In this document: piece after piece, positions 8,155-17,666 of the stretch
How the letters are laid out: the number at the start of each line of letters is the position of its first letter
Numbering within the stretch: position 1 is the stretch's first letter
Assembly (NCBI GenBank): GCA_031292625.1
Contig: JARLGU010000062.1
Location: forward strand, 100,354 to 164,353
Length of the DNA: 64,000 bases
From: Capsulimonadaceae bacterium
Lineage (GTDB): Bacteria; Armatimonadota; Armatimonadia; Armatimonadales; Capsulimonadaceae
Direction: 5' to 3'
Program-made: the position numbers and the translations under genes
The notes under the pieces: generated by a model
Database searches by the model: none
Seen by the model: the letters and a program-made list of their open reading frames with translations, nothing else
What the model was told of the DNA's origin: nothing

Positions 8155-8946
8155 CTAATGAATAGGGGCCGTCGCTACATGGCCGGCGGCTCTTGCTGCC
8201 TCGTCTCGTATGCGATCTTCGTTCAATCGAACGATAACCTCGCTGGCGATCAGCCGGTTGGTAATTTGAACGTCGCCGATCACGTGTCCGTCCTTGATTG
8301 AAACGATGCGTCTGCAATGTTGACCGATGTCCGGTTCGTGTGTGACCATCACGACCGTGCGTCCTTCGTCGTTGAGTTCCTGAAAGATCTGCATGATCTC
8401 CTCGCTCTGCTGGCTCGCCAGGTTGCCCGTCGGTTCGTCGGCGAGAATGAGCTTGGGGTCCGACGCCAGCGCCCGCGCGATGGCGACCCTCTGCTGCTGG
8501 CCGCCGGATAGCTCATTGGGCTTGTGATCGAGGCGGTCGCCTAAGCCGACTCGCTCAAGCGCCGCAATCGCGCGCTCGGTGCGATCGGGACGCTTTCCGT
8601 AAACCATCGGAAGCTCGACGTTCTCCAATGCCGATGTGCGCGCAAGCAGGTTAAACCCTTGGAAGACGAAACCAAGCTTTCGGTTCCGTAGTCCGGCGAG
8701 TTCTGTTTCATCCATGTCGGCGACTTCGACGCCGTCGAACTGGTACGATCCGCTAGTTGGCACGTCGAGACAACCGATGATATGCATTAGGGTAGATTTA
8801 CCCGAGCCTGACGGTCCCATGATCGCGACGAATTCTCCGGCATGGATGTCGAGGTCAACGCCATCCAGCGCGCGCACGGTCTGCTCGCCCATTTCATACG
8901 TTTTCCTGATTTCCCGCATCTTTAGCAGAGGTAGTTTATCGGCCAT
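8155..8946 (-). CDS. ABC transporter ATP-binding protein, MacB/LolD type
   Basis: This 263-residue ATPase has Walker [10 protein letters not shown] (44-52), the signature [14 protein letters not shown], and Walker [13 protein letters not shown]. These are hallmarks of the LolD/MacB subfamily. The C-terminus runs about 30 residues beyond a typical LolD. Its ATG overlaps the adaptor stop codon (TAATG), indicating translational coupling, and AAAGG lies 7 nt before the start. It should energise the downstream FtsX-type permease in a tripartite efflux complex. Confidence 0.93.
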   Translation of the reverse strand: MADKLPLLKMREIRKTYEMGEQTVRALDGVDLDIHAGEFVAIMGPSGSGKSTLMHIIGCLDVPTSGSYQFDGVEVADMDETELAGLRNRKLGFVFQGFNLLARTSALENVELPMVYGKRPDRTERAIAALERVGLGDRLDHKPNELSGGQQQRVAIARALASDPKLILADEPTGNLASQQSEEIMQIFQELNDEGRTVVMVTHEPDIGQHCRRIVSIKDGHVIGDVQITNRLIASEVIVRLNEDRIRDEAARAAGHVATAPIH

Positions 8947-10739
8947 TATGAACCTTTCGATGCGCTGCTGCCGTGAGCGCCGAACGGATTCGTGGGGCCG
9001 CGGCTTGGGCCGTGAAGCTGATTGGGGCCTCCGGCCAGGACAATCGTCTCGCCTTCGGTCACGCCGCTCGTGATTTCGGTGTTAACTCCGTCTGTGCCGC
9101 CGGTTGTCACGATTGCCGTGCTCACCTCCGGCTTGCCGTTGACCATCTTGACCACGCTGACAGTCGTTCTCTTCGTGCCGACGTTGAGCGCGACGGAAGG
9201 GACCAGTAGGACATTCTTGAGTTGGCCGATTCGGATCTTGCAATCGGCTGTCTCGCTGGGGCGCAGGAGATGCTGCGGGTCCTTTATAGCCAGGGTGACA
9301 TCGTAAGTGATAACGCCCTGTTGGACTGTCGCGCCGGCATCGATCTTGGTAACGACGCCGATGAACGGATGCGCAGGAAGGGCGTCGACCTGAATCTTCG
9401 CTTTCTGTCCAATTTTGATTTTGGAAATATCCGTTTCATCGGGGAATGAATCGACCTGCAGCCGGTTAAGATCGCAAACGGTAATCAGCGTTGGCGCCGA
9501 GAGGCCGGCCGCGATCGTTTCTCCTTGCTGTATCGCAAGGGCAATCACCGTGCCGTTGATCGGCGTCCGGATCTCACCCTTGGCAAGCTGCACTTTGCTA
9601 TATGCAACGAGCTGCGTGTTCGCGGCAAGGGTCGCTTTGTCTTGTTGGATCGCCTGCTGTTTGATCGGATCGTTAGCCATGTTGGCGATGGAGACCTGTA
9701 GCGCCTGTAAGTCGTGCGAAACGGTTGCCTGGGCATCTCTGACGTTCTCGCGATCAACATCGATTAGGTTCTTTTCCGCCTCGGCCTCCGCGAGCGCCGA
9801 TTGGTCGGCCGCTTGGCTTTGCTCGGCTTGCGTCACGGCGTCGCGATAGGTTTCGAGGTCGGCATTCACCTTCTGTTGCACCAGTGTCAGGTTTTGCTCA
9901 GCCGTTGCGACGTTGGACTGGTCGACTTGAGCGGTTGATTCGGCTTGATCGACGACGCTCTGCGCGACAAATCCTTTCTGCAAGAGCGCCTGCTGGCGCT
10001 GGTAGTTAAGCGCTGAGTTGTGCGCGGTCGCTCGCATCGATCGGAGTGCCTGCTGGGCATTGGCGACGTTTAGTTCCGCGCCAGCCTTCGTCTGATCGTA
10101 ACTTGCCTGGGCTGATGCTAGCGCGGCCTTCGCGCCCGCCAGGTTGGCCTTCGCCTTGGCGATGTCCTGCGGGGTCGCGATAAGCTGCTGACGGAGCGTC
10201 GCTTGTGCCGAGGCAAGCTTAGCTTGATCTCCGGCGACGGTGGACTTTGCTTGCTGGACGCCCATAACGTCGGTAACGTGCGTTTGGTTGACGCCTTCCT
10301 CATCCTGCAAGAGTTTGGCTTGCGCGTTGGCAACGTTGGCTTGAGCTTGTTTGACGTTTGCCTCGAGGTCCGGCGTCCATAACTTTGCGATGAGCTGACC
10401 GGCTTTCACGCTACTTCCGATATCGGCGTAAAGGCTCTGCACGGTTCCGGTAATCTGGGAACCGATGTTGATTTCAGCGCCGGTTTGCGGTTCAACGTTG
10501 CCGGTTGCGTCGACGCTCTCCGTTAAATCGCCGCGAGTGACCGTGCCTGTAATCATTGGGCCGGAGCTCGTATTGGCGCCTTTCAGGTTGTACCAAATCC
10601 AGCCGCCTACAGCCAAGAATACGACGATTACCAAGACGATGCGGGATATGGGCGCCTTCTTTGCCTTAGGCCTTCGCGGAGCAGAAGGCTCCGCGCGGGA
10701 CGCGCTACTGTCCTGCGGTGTTGTGACAGGTGTTGTCAT
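8946..10739 (-). CDS. HlyD/MacA-family periplasmic adaptor protein
   Basis: The 597-residue adaptor has a short cytoplasmic tail, one TM helix (about residues 33-52), and a lipoyl half-motif near [19 protein letters not shown] very long Ala/Gln-rich helical hairpin follows (about 110-390), then the second lipoyl half and beta-barrel and membrane-proximal domains. It should bridge the MacB-like permease and the TolC-like channel. The hairpin is longer than in MacA, implying a long reach. The frame is open upstream of ATG 10739, but that stretch would overlap the MarR gene; AGAGG precedes the chosen ATG, 22 nt after the MarR stop. Confidence 0.9.
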   Translation of the reverse strand: MTTPVTTPQDSSASRAEPSAPRRPKAKKAPISRIVLVIVVFLAVGGWIWYNLKGANTSSGPMITGTVTRGDLTESVDATGNVEPQTGAEINIGSQITGTVQSLYADIGSSVKAGQLIAKLWTPDLEANVKQAQANVANAQAKLLQDEEGVNQTHVTDVMGVQQAKSTVAGDQAKLASAQATLRQQLIATPQDIAKAKANLAGAKAALASAQASYDQTKAGAELNVANAQQALRSMRATAHNSALNYQRQQALLQKGFVAQSVVDQAESTAQVDQSNVATAEQNLTLVQQKVNADLETYRDAVTQAEQSQAADQSALAEAEAEKNLIDVDRENVRDAQATVSHDLQALQVSIANMANDPIKQQAIQQDKATLAANTQLVAYSKVQLAKGEIRTPINGTVIALAIQQGETIAAGLSAPTLITVCDLNRLQVDSFPDETDISKIKIGQKAKIQVDALPAHPFIGVVTKIDAGATVQQGVITYDVTLAIKDPQHLLRPSETADCKIRIGQLKNVLLVPSVALNVGTKRTTVSVVKMVNGKPEVSTAIVTTGGTDGVNTEITSGVTEGETIVLAGGPNQLHGPSRGPTNPFGAHGSSASKGS

Positions 10740-10761
10740 GGATTCTAACCTCTCGTCGAAC

Positions 10762-11319
10762 TTAAAAGGTCTCGGCTGGCAAAACCGAGCGTTCATCCGC
10801 CGAACTGCCGTCGAGTTCTGCAGCGGACAAGAGTGCGGCAGCCTGCCTGCCGATGCGATCCAGGGTTTGGATTGCATCGAGAAGCGCGGCGCGCTCCTCG
10901 ACGTCGATCGCCTGCCAAATCACTTCCAGCCGGGCTCGTCGTCGCGCTTTACGCTCGCGTATCCACGCGATGCCTTGCGCGGTCAGACGCAGGCGGACAA
11001 TGCGGCGATCGCTCGGGTCGCTTATGCGTTCAACCAGCCCCTGGCGAATCGCGCGGTCGGCGGCCTGCGTGAGAGCGCTGCCTCTAATACTCAGCTTGAC
11101 GCTAAGACGGCCCATCGTTTCGCCGGTATCATCGTCCGGCAAGGACTTGACGAGGCGGAACTGCGCGAGCGGCAACTGGGCGAACTGTCCCTCCAACAGG
11201 GTTCTTCCCAGAAAGCGGGTGGCGAGATCCGGCAAAATTTGCTCAATCGTCGCGATGCTGGCGCGATCGTCCGCTCGCATATTCGCGGGCGTTTCCATAT
11301 TTGACTTTTCAGGCTCCAT
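10762..11319 (-). CDS. MarR-family transcriptional regulator
   Basis: The 185-residue protein carries a MarR winged helix: MGRLSVKLSIRGSALTQAADRAIRQGL, then the wing DPSDRRIVRLRLTAQG. It is encoded inside the efflux operon between the TolC-like and adaptor genes. It overlaps the TolC-like stop by 11 bp if ATG 11319 is used; ATG 11298 is an alternative. MarR proteins usually repress their own operon and release DNA on binding a phenolic or other lipophilic ligand. The palindrome at 12922-12940 in front of the operon is the obvious candidate operator. Confidence 0.88.
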   Translation of the reverse strand: MEPEKSNMETPANMRADDRASIATIEQILPDLATRFLGRTLLEGQFAQLPLAQFRLVKSLPDDDTGETMGRLSVKLSIRGSALTQAADRAIRQGLVERISDPSDRRIVRLRLTAQGIAWIRERKARRRARLEVIWQAIDVEERAALLDAIQTLDRIGRQAAALLSAAELDGSSADERSVLPAETF

Positions 11320-12859
11320 TTAGCGTACTCACTGGCGCAACATCGTTGATGCCGAGATCGCGCTGCAGGGCGGCGTCGTAATTGTAGAACGAGTATAGAG
11401 CCGTCACGTATTGATTTTGGGCTTGCGTCAAGGTCACGTCCGCAGTCGTAACATCGAAAACCGTCGCGAGGCCCACTTGAAGTTGCGCCACCTCGGCGTC
11501 GAATGTGGCGTGTGCCGCCGCGACGGCGGCGTTGGCAAGCTTGACCTGATCAAGCGCTCCCGTGCGATTAGCGGCATCTTGCTCGATTTGCGTGCGCAAC
11601 GCCTGCCGCATCACCTCATATTGGTCGATCGACGCGTCTAGCTGGGCTTTGGCCGCCCGCACGGCATCGTGTGTCGCGCCTGCATCGAAAAGCGGGAACG
11701 ATGCGGACAATTCGACCGTGGAGTCCGAGCCGATCGGCTGAGATCCCGCATTGTTGAAATACGTGTACGTGTAGGCGCCGTTGATCGCGATCCCTGCTTG
11801 CAATTGAGCTTGCTTGACGTTAAGTTTTTGTGCTTCGATGAGCTGCTGTTGCTGTTTCAGGTCAGGTCGAGCCTCTTGCGCGATCTTGAAGTACTCGTCG
11901 ATCGTCTTCGGCGGGACGGCCGCTGGAGCGGGCGGAAGCTGCTCGATACCCGTGGTTGGCGCGGTCGACGGCGCTTCGTTTGGCGGCGGGGCGGCCGGGA
12001 GGTTCGCCGCAGTCTGCGAAGTGCGCGCGGCGACATCGGGCGCTGGCGCCGGCTCTGGCTGGGGGCCTCCGGTTAACGGCGCAAGCGTCATTGGGAAATT
12101 GGAAATAATCCCCATCGCATTTTTCAGGGCCGACGTCGCGACGCTTACGGCTGTCTGGTTTTGCGAGAGCGCGACCTGCGCGGCCGCAAGATCCGATCGT
12201 GGCTGGAATATGGCGGATTTCGCGGCCGTGCCCGCATCGATTTCGGCCTGGACAAGACCGACTTCCTGTTGAGCCCGATTGATCTCCAGCTCGGCTACGC
12301 GCACCAGATCCATGGACTTTAGCACGCTGAAGTAGGCCTGGGTAACCGTAAGGATGGTCTGTTGATTGACGTTCGTCGCGCCGGCCTTCGCCGCGTCGAG
12401 GTTCCGTCGCGCTTGGGCGTTCAACACTTCGCGCTGGCCGTTGTCGAAAATGTTCTCCGTTACGACCACTCCCCCTTGTCCCGCGGAAAACGCGCTTGAC
12501 GCCGCGCTCGTCGAGGACAGGCCGGTCGAGGGATTGTACGCGCTCTTTCCGTTGGGATAACTCCGATTCTGCTGGAGGTATTCGTAGGTTGGCGCAATCG
12601 TTGGAAAATACTTGGCTTGATTCTCCTGCTTGAGCGCCTCCGCCTGCTGCGTCTGCGAGTGCGCAATATGCACAAGAGGCTGCCGGTGAGTGGCGATCGC
12701 AATCGCTTCTTGAAGCGTAAGCGGTGTTGGCAACGGCTGCGGCTGTGCGGGAAGGGTAATGTCGGCCTTAGCCGCCAAGGGCGTTCCGAGGATGGCGATC
12801 GCTGCCGTCAGAGCGGCCATGCGCCGTCGAGAATGAGTTTGGTCGTATCCGGAAATCAT
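11309..12859 (-). CDS. TolC-family outer-membrane efflux protein
   Basis: The protein has a signal peptide (MAALTAAIAILGTPLAAKA region) followed by two OEP repeats of long helices, as in TolC, and should form the outer-membrane exit duct of the efflux pump. Unusually, a roughly 55-residue Pro/Ala-rich insert (PEPAPAPDVAARTS to PAAVPPKTIDEY) separates the two repeats. A GTG at 12871 is in frame, but its ribosome-binding site would be too close; ATG 12859 is preferred although the spacing to AAAGG is long (13 nt). It is the first gene of the operon tolC-like, marR-like, adaptor, ATPase, permease. Confidence 0.88.
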   Translation of the reverse strand: MISGYDQTHSRRRMAALTAAIAILGTPLAAKADITLPAQPQPLPTPLTLQEAIAIATHRQPLVHIAHSQTQQAEALKQENQAKYFPTIAPTYEYLQQNRSYPNGKSAYNPSTGLSSTSAASSAFSAGQGGVVVTENIFDNGQREVLNAQARRNLDAAKAGATNVNQQTILTVTQAYFSVLKSMDLVRVAELEINRAQQEVGLVQAEIDAGTAAKSAIFQPRSDLAAAQVALSQNQTAVSVATSALKNAMGIISNFPMTLAPLTGGPQPEPAPAPDVAARTSQTAANLPAAPPPNEAPSTAPTTGIEQLPPAPAAVPPKTIDEYFKIAQEARPDLKQQQQLIEAQKLNVKQAQLQAGIAINGAYTYTYFNNAGSQPIGSDSTVELSASFPLFDAGATHDAVRAAKAQLDASIDQYEVMRQALRTQIEQDAANRTGALDQVKLANAAVAAAHATFDAEVAQLQVGLATVFDVTTADVTLTQAQNQYVTALYSFYNYDAALQRDLGINDVAPVSTLNGA

Positions 12860-13276
12860 GGAAATCGACACGCCTTTCTTCTTTTAACGGGCGATCCGAG
12901 ATCGTTAGCGGTTCGTAGTAGGTATTATAACAGTTAATACACGTAAAATATTCATGTCTATAAATTAATTGCGTCGCGTGCGCTTTGTGCGGGTATCTTA
13001 TTCGTAGGCTTTCAGATCGTTCGTCGGTGTTTTTTGGGGGAGCGAGGGTCGCGGGTTCGTCGTCGTCAAGGCAGATTCCGGCATAAGGTGTCTATTCCCT
13101 GGCGTCCTGACGGTCAAGCACATTGGCAAGCGGCGCATGAAGCACATCGTGTAAATAATGAGGGGAAGCTGCATTCTTTCGCGATACTTAGATCGCAAGT
13201 TGCTCGGCGAGGTCACATCTGGCGCGCCAATGGCTTTTGCGTTGTGATCAAGGACATTGGTTAGCACGATCAGATT
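12860..13276 (+). other. Divergent intergenic region, efflux operon / MFS gene
   Basis: Apart from the operator/promoter near 12.93 kb, this stretch shows no convincing gene. A minus-strand frame at 12998-13360 overlaps the MFS start and has no recognisable domain. There is no strong promoter or ribosome-binding site for the MFS gene. Confidence 0.5.
12922..12940 (-). promoter_or_regulatory. Palindromic operator over the -10 of the efflux operon
   Basis: GTATTA (12922-12927) and TAATAC (12935-12940) form a perfect 6-bp inverted repeat around a 7-nt centre. On the minus strand the palindrome contains TATAAT (12929-12924), a consensus -10 about 65 nt before the first gene. The -35 region is poor. 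An AT-rich palindrome on the -10 of an operon that encodes a MarR protein fits MarR autoregulation. Confidence 0.5.
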
Positions 13277-14623
13277 ATGCCGATATTTGCAGTAAAACAG
13301 CTTCCATCCATGTTTCGCGCGCTTCAGTCGCGAAATTACCGTCTCTTCTTTTGCGGACAAAGTTTATCGCTTATCGGCACGTGGATGACTCGTGTCGCGA
13401 CGAGCTGGTTAATCTACAAGTTGACGGGTTCGGCTATCCTTCTTGGCACGCTTGGTTTCGCCACGCAGATCCCCACTTTCATTCTTGCGCCCTTTGCCGG
13501 CGTTCTCGTGGACCGGTGGGATCGTTACCGGATTATGGTTTCGACTCAGACGCTGTCCATGATCCAGAGTTTCCTCCTCGCGCTGCTTACGCTTACCCAC
13601 GTTATCACGGTCTGGGAAGTGATCGCCCTCGGCGTGTTCCAGGGACTGATCAATGCATTCGATACGCCGGCGCGCCAATCGTTCATGATACGGATGGTGG
13701 ACAATCACGAGGATCTTGGCAACGCGATCGCGCTCAACTCGTCGATGGTGAATTCCGCTCGGCTAATCGGGCCATCGATCGCGGGAATCATCATTGCCAT
13801 GGCCGGGGAGGGAACATGCTTCTTCGTCGACGGCGTGAGTTATGTCGCCGTAATTGCGTCGCTGCTAATGATGCGGATTGACGGAACCCCTGTTTCCCTT
13901 GGTCAGAACAGCCTTTCTATCCTGAAGTCCATGACGGAGGGTTGGCGATATGTCTCGACATTTCTCCCGATCAGGCATTTGCTCACCCTGCTTGCGCTTA
14001 TTAGCTTGCTCGGCATGCCGTATACGGTCCTCCTGCCGGTATTCGCAACCCATTCGCTTCACGGCGGTCCAAAGACATTAGGCTGGCTTAATGCGGCGGT
14101 CGGGAGCGGCGCACTGATCGGCGCGTGGTCGCTGGCGGCGCGGAAGTCGGTCTTGGGGCTTGGCAGAAAGATCGCGTGGGCCGCGGTGATCTTTGGCTCG
14201 GGGCTCGTCGGCTTTTCACAGTCGCATATCTTGTGGGTGTCGCTTCTGTTGCTGATGATTACTGGTTACGGTTTCATTGCGCAGCTGGCATCGGGCAACA
14301 CGATTATGCAAACGGTCGTGGACGATGAAAAGCGCGGGCGGGTTATGAGCTTCTACACAATGGCGTTCGTGGGGACGACGCCATTTGGAAGTCTGCTTGC
14401 CGGATTCATGGCGGCGCATTTCGGCGCTCCAATGACGCTCGCGGTGTGCGGGACCCTATGTATCGCCGGGGGGATTTGGTTCGCCTCCGGTCTCACCGCG
14501 TTCCGGCGAGACCTACATCCGATCTATATCAGACTGGGTCTCGTAAAGGCATCGTCCGATCAGACCGTCGTGGAGGTTGAGAACGTGGTGTCGCCGCCGG
14601 TTGAAGAAGTCGTCGAGGAATAG
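13277..14623 (+). CDS. MFS exporter, EntS/MFS_3-like
   Basis: The 448-residue protein has about 12 predicted TM helices and opens with MFRALQSRNYRLFFCGQSLSL and IGTWMTRVATSWLIYKLTGSA. These are typical of the MFS_3 (enterobactin exporter EntS-like) family. The loop-2 motif appears as GVLVDRWDRYRI, and NAFDTPARQSFMIRMV is the conserved family segment. It should export a small molecule by proton antiport. The start could also be ATG 13310 (MFRALQ), since no clear ribosome-binding site precedes either ATG. A hydrophilic tail of about 40 residues ends in a Glu/Val-rich stretch. Confidence 0.87.
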   Translation: MPIFAVKQLPSMFRALQSRNYRLFFCGQSLSLIGTWMTRVATSWLIYKLTGSAILLGTLGFATQIPTFILAPFAGVLVDRWDRYRIMVSTQTLSMIQSFLLALLTLTHVITVWEVIALGVFQGLINAFDTPARQSFMIRMVDNHEDLGNAIALNSSMVNSARLIGPSIAGIIIAMAGEGTCFFVDGVSYVAVIASLLMMRIDGTPVSLGQNSLSILKSMTEGWRYVSTFLPIRHLLTLLALISLLGMPYTVLLPVFATHSLHGGPKTLGWLNAAVGSGALIGAWSLAARKSVLGLGRKIAWAAVIFGSGLVGFSQSHILWVSLLLLMITGYGFIAQLASGNTIMQTVVDDEKRGRVMSFYTMAFVGTTPFGSLLAGFMAAHFGAPMTLAVCGTLCIAGGIWFASGLTAFRRDLHPIYIRLGLVKASSDQTVVEVENVVSPPVEEVVEE

Positions 14624-15329
14624 TTGGTACTCAGACGCGCGTTTTTTATGGCGAGCCCGGTCCCCAACTGCGGTAGAGCCGAGATAGAAAACGGCGGTTC
14701 TGTCGCCGGTGAACGAGTGCCGTCCGCGTGGTTGGCCGCTTCATGGGCATAGACCTCCCTGTGGCGATTCGGCGCCGGCTCAGGGGCATCGGTCAGGTAG
14801 GGCGGACCTGCCTACGCCGACGTGCCTTACTGGTCAAGCGCTTTGCATGCGGCTAGCCAACAGGCTGAGTGTTTAGCGGCTAAGGAAAAATGGCCAGCCC
14901 GGCCATGGAGGGCATCTTAATCCTCATCTTCTCTTAGAGGGTGTATAAAAACCGTGCGCCTCGGTAATCAGATTTCGGATGGCTCATGCCGCCAGGGCAT
15001 TTTTTCTTGGTCGCTGCGCTCCAGGTTAAGCACAGTCAGCTGATTGCGACAATATCGCCGTCTTCGGCGCATGAAGAATGGCCGCCCGGCCATGGAGGGC
15101 TCCGAATTCTTTATTCGTATTGCCCGCCCATTGAATAAAGTCGCCGCTGTACAACGCGCTTTGACTTTTTACACAAACTCTTACAAAGCGAAAATCCTAA
15201 CCACAATGCTATTTAATATTGGGACGGCGTGGAGTCGCCTTACAATCTTCGTTTGCAATACACTCTTCACGCCGTATTCATGACGGCCCGGTAACCTACC
15301 GGCAAGCGAGTCTATCAAGTTGAGGGCAT
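14624..15329 (+). other. Gene-free region with degenerate repeat copies
   Basis: No credible gene is seen. ACGCGCGT followed by six T at 14634-14646 may terminate the MFS transcript. GTAGG/CCTAC arms near 14797-14815 can pair. From 14833 the region holds head-copy B of the dispersed repeat, then a diverged tail (about 14937-15010). A second TGGCC-GCCC-GGCCA hairpin follows near 15073-15086. Confidence 0.55.
14833..14936 (+). repeat. Dispersed intergenic repeat, head segment, copy B (partial)
   Basis: This matches the 3' half of copies A and D from TCAAGCGCTTnGC through the TGGCC-AGCCC-GGCCA hairpin to CTTCTCTTA. The 5' half is absent or too diverged to see. A diverged tail with GGATGGCTCATGCCGCC follows, corresponding to the GGACGGCTCGTGCCGCC of the 50.6 and 63.8 kb copies. 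Confidence 0.75.
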
Positions 15330-16280
15330 ATGAAGCACTACGCATTGTTGCATGATCCGAAATGGGCAATATCGGCAAGGCCCGGAGCTATCGCGCTCTG
15401 CGTCACTGTGATAATAGGACTATGCGCCTCGACCGGGATCGCCAGAGCCGACGTCACAATTGTCGAGAAGGTAACGATGACGAAGGTGGATCCCACGAGC
15501 GTGCCCCCATCACCGCCTAATTCGGGGCCTATCGTTTCACAAGGCGTTACGCTGTACTTCAAAGGCGCCAACGCGAGATCGGAACTCGATAGCGGTCAGG
15601 TCACAATTTACGATGGAGCGAATGAGAAGGTCTACACTCTCGATCCGTCAACGAAGACGTACTTCCTTCGCCCATTGAAGAATATCGAGGTCGCCCCCCA
15701 AAATCCAACGGGTTACAAGCCGGTTTCGATGACGACGGAAGACGCCATAACGATTACGCAAGGCGACGAGACACAAACGTTCGCAGGCACTTCAGCCAGG
15801 GCGTTCATTATCAGCGGGACGGTCACGGTTCGCCCGGAGCAAATTGGCGGCGGCCATCATCGGCGCTCCGACGGCTACGGCGGCGGCGAGCCGGATGGCG
15901 ATAGCGGCAGCCCGGACGCTTCCTCCCCGTTCGATAATAGCGGGGCAAGGACCGTCGAGGTGTCTGGCGAGGTTTGGCTTTCGGAAACCGTGAAAATTCC
16001 GAACGACAAGAAGGCGACATTGTTTCCAGCACTGTTCGTTGAAGCGCAGCCAGACAACTTCGTGTTTAAGCCGCTTGCCGATAAGCTGGCCAAGAAGAAA
16101 GAGATCCCGCTGGACAGCCGTGTTTCCGTGACGCATTCGACTCCCTATGGCACGAACATCACCGTGACAACCTCCACGCTTGCGACGAGCTTGTCACAGG
16201 CCTCGCTGCCGGATTCGCTATTCCACGTTCCGGTGGGATACACGGAAGTTCCAGTGCCGGATCGGCGGCCGCAGCGGTGA
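15330..16280 (+). CDS. Exported protein of unknown function
   Basis: The 316-residue protein has a hydrophobic signal segment (IALCVTVIIGLCASTGIARA, about residues 23-42) with an Ala-x-Ala-type end. The mature part is mostly beta: GVTLYFKGANARSELDSGQVTIYDGANEKVYTLDP resembles DUF4412/LolA-like periplasmic proteins in which a variable is tracked through a small sandwich, but the match is weak. A Gly/Asp/Ser-rich loop lies at about 172-205. GAGG is only 4 nt before ATG 15330. It is flanked by the repeat region and an esterase. I do not recognise a definite family. Confidence 0.7.
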   Translation: MKHYALLHDPKWAISARPGAIALCVTVIIGLCASTGIARADVTIVEKVTMTKVDPTSVPPSPPNSGPIVSQGVTLYFKGANARSELDSGQVTIYDGANEKVYTLDPSTKTYFLRPLKNIEVAPQNPTGYKPVSMTTEDAITITQGDETQTFAGTSARAFIISGTVTVRPEQIGGGHHRRSDGYGGGEPDGDSGSPDASSPFDNSGARTVEVSGEVWLSETVKIPNDKKATLFPALFVEAQPDNFVFKPLADKLAKKKEIPLDSRVSVTHSTPYGTNITVTTSTLATSLSQASLPDSLFHVPVGYTEVPVPDRRPQR

Positions 16281-16345
16281 CCCGCGCGGCAGACCAGGAT
16301 CCTCAAGAAGCAGGCATTTGCTAAGAGTGTATCGAAAGTGCACTC

Positions 16346-17140
16346 ATGGTTCCTATTAATTCCACTAGCCCGATCCGCATTTGGCCAGGCCTTGCGCCTG
16401 GAGAAACCACTGCCGATTCCGGGCATCCCGGCGATACGTCGGGCAACGTTTTGCGGTTGACCGGTGTGACGTCCGCCGAACTCTTTCTTTACGGCGCGGC
16501 GCAGGATGCGCGAAAGCCGGCGGTGCTTGTGTGCCCTGGCGGAGGGTACTCGATCCTTGCGTCGGACCTCGAGGGCAGCGAAATCGCGCAGTGGCTGGCG
16601 CAACTGGGCTTCGTCGCCGCCGTTTTGCACTACCGCGTCCCGGACAAGCGAGACGGCGCATACCAGGACGGCCGACGGGCTTTGTCCTGGCTTCGCGCGC
16701 ATGCCAGGGAATACGGCATTGATCCAAATCGTGTCGGCGCAATGGGCTTTTCGGCAGGCGCTCATCTGGTGACGCGTCTTGCGGCAGGTCTCTCAGAGCG
16801 GCCCTACGAACCGGTTGATTTGATTGACGATTCCGGCTGCCGGCTGGATTTCGCACTGCCGATTTACCCGGCCTACCTGGTCGATAACGGAACGGGCGCG
16901 CCGTCCGCGGACGTGGCCCCAAGCGCGTCCATGCCGCCCCTCTTCCTCGCGCAGACCAGCGACGACGCGCACTTTTGCTCGGATGTGTATGCCAATTTCG
17001 CGGCTAAAGCAGGCGTGGATGTTACAAGCAAGGTCTACGCAACGGGCGGACACGGCTATGGCATCAGGCTGCCGGCAACGGTTCCAGCGTCGCTGTGGAA
17101 GACGGATGCCGCGGATTGGCTTGCGCGTTTCTTGCGCTAG
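16346..17140 (+). CDS. Alpha/beta hydrolase, acetyl-esterase (BD-FAE-like)
   Basis: The 264-residue hydrolase has the oxyanion motif CPGGGY (63-68), the nucleophile elbow GFSAG (Ser136), an acid near 206-207 (TSDDAHF) and His236 in GGHGYG. This forms a complete triad of the BD-FAE/xylan-esterase type, likely acting on acetylated sugars or small esters. No signal peptide is seen, so it is cytoplasmic. No ribosome-binding site is obvious before ATG 16346. The last 4 nt overlap the stop of the convergent ogt gene. Confidence 0.83.
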   Translation: MVPINSTSPIRIWPGLAPGETTADSGHPGDTSGNVLRLTGVTSAELFLYGAAQDARKPAVLVCPGGGYSILASDLEGSEIAQWLAQLGFVAAVLHYRVPDKRDGAYQDGRRALSWLRAHAREYGIDPNRVGAMGFSAGAHLVTRLAAGLSERPYEPVDLIDDSGCRLDFALPIYPAYLVDNGTGAPSADVAPSASMPPLFLAQTSDDAHFCSDVYANFAAKAGVDVTSKVYATGGHGYGIRLPATVPASLWKTDAADWLARFLR

Positions 17141-17661
17141 GCGTCGTCGCCAAGCATTCGGAATGGCTGGGGACCTGTCGCGCGAACGGCTGCTTCGAAG
17201 TCAAGGAGCGCAATCTTGCGCGCCAGGCCGCCTCCGTAGCCGACCAGCTTGCCGTTTGCTCCGATGACGCGGTGACAGGGAATGACGATCGCGATCGGAT
17301 TCTGCCCGTTGGCGAGACCGACCGCGCGCGACGCCTTCCGGTTGCCGATTTGTTCGGCGAGCTCAGCATACGACACGGTCACGCCGTACGGAATATCGAG
17401 AAGCGCTTGCCAGACTGTTTTCTGGAAGCCGGTTCCCGCCGGGGCGAGGGGTAGGTCGAACGTCAGACGCGCACCGGCGAAGTATTCGTCGAGCTGCATG
17501 CGCGCTATGGAGAAGATCGGCTCGGCGTCGTCGCGCCGTCCGGTGGGCGTTGCGTCGCCAAACCACAACCCTGTCAGCAGATCGCCGCTTGCGGTCAGCG
17601 TGAGGTCCCCAAGCGGCGATTCGATTGATGTGTACGTGGTCACGTGCAAGCGGCTCTTCAC
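17137..17661 (-). CDS. ogt: Methylated-DNA-protein-cysteine methyltransferase
   Basis: The 174-residue protein ends in the MGMT catalytic domain with IPCHRVIG; Cys129 is the acceptor that takes the alkyl group from O6-alkylguanine in a suicide reaction. RAVGLANGQNPIAIV and the YGVTVSYAELAEQIG helix-turn-helix are typical. The N-terminal Ogt-like domain is present but lacks Ada metal-binding parts, so this is the stand-alone repair form. The start is GTG 17661, 5 nt after the isomerase stop, without a strong ribosome-binding site, so it is probably translated by coupling. It is the last gene of the operon. Confidence 0.93.
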   Translation of the reverse strand: MKSRLHVTTYTSIESPLGDLTLTASGDLLTGLWFGDATPTGRRDDAEPIFSIARMQLDEYFAGARLTFDLPLAPAGTGFQKTVWQALLDIPYGVTVSYAELAEQIGNRKASRAVGLANGQNPIAIVIPCHRVIGANGKLVGYGGGLARKIALLDFEAAVRATGPQPFRMLGDDA

Positions 17662-17666
17662 GCTGG

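Noticed and set aside
10465-11304. 279-residue plus-strand frame across the adaptor and MarR genes
   Set aside because: It spans two supported minus-strand genes and their junction and has no domain.
12998-13360. 120-residue minus-strand frame before and into the MFS gene
   Set aside because: No ribosome-binding site or domain, and about 84 nt overlap the MFS start.
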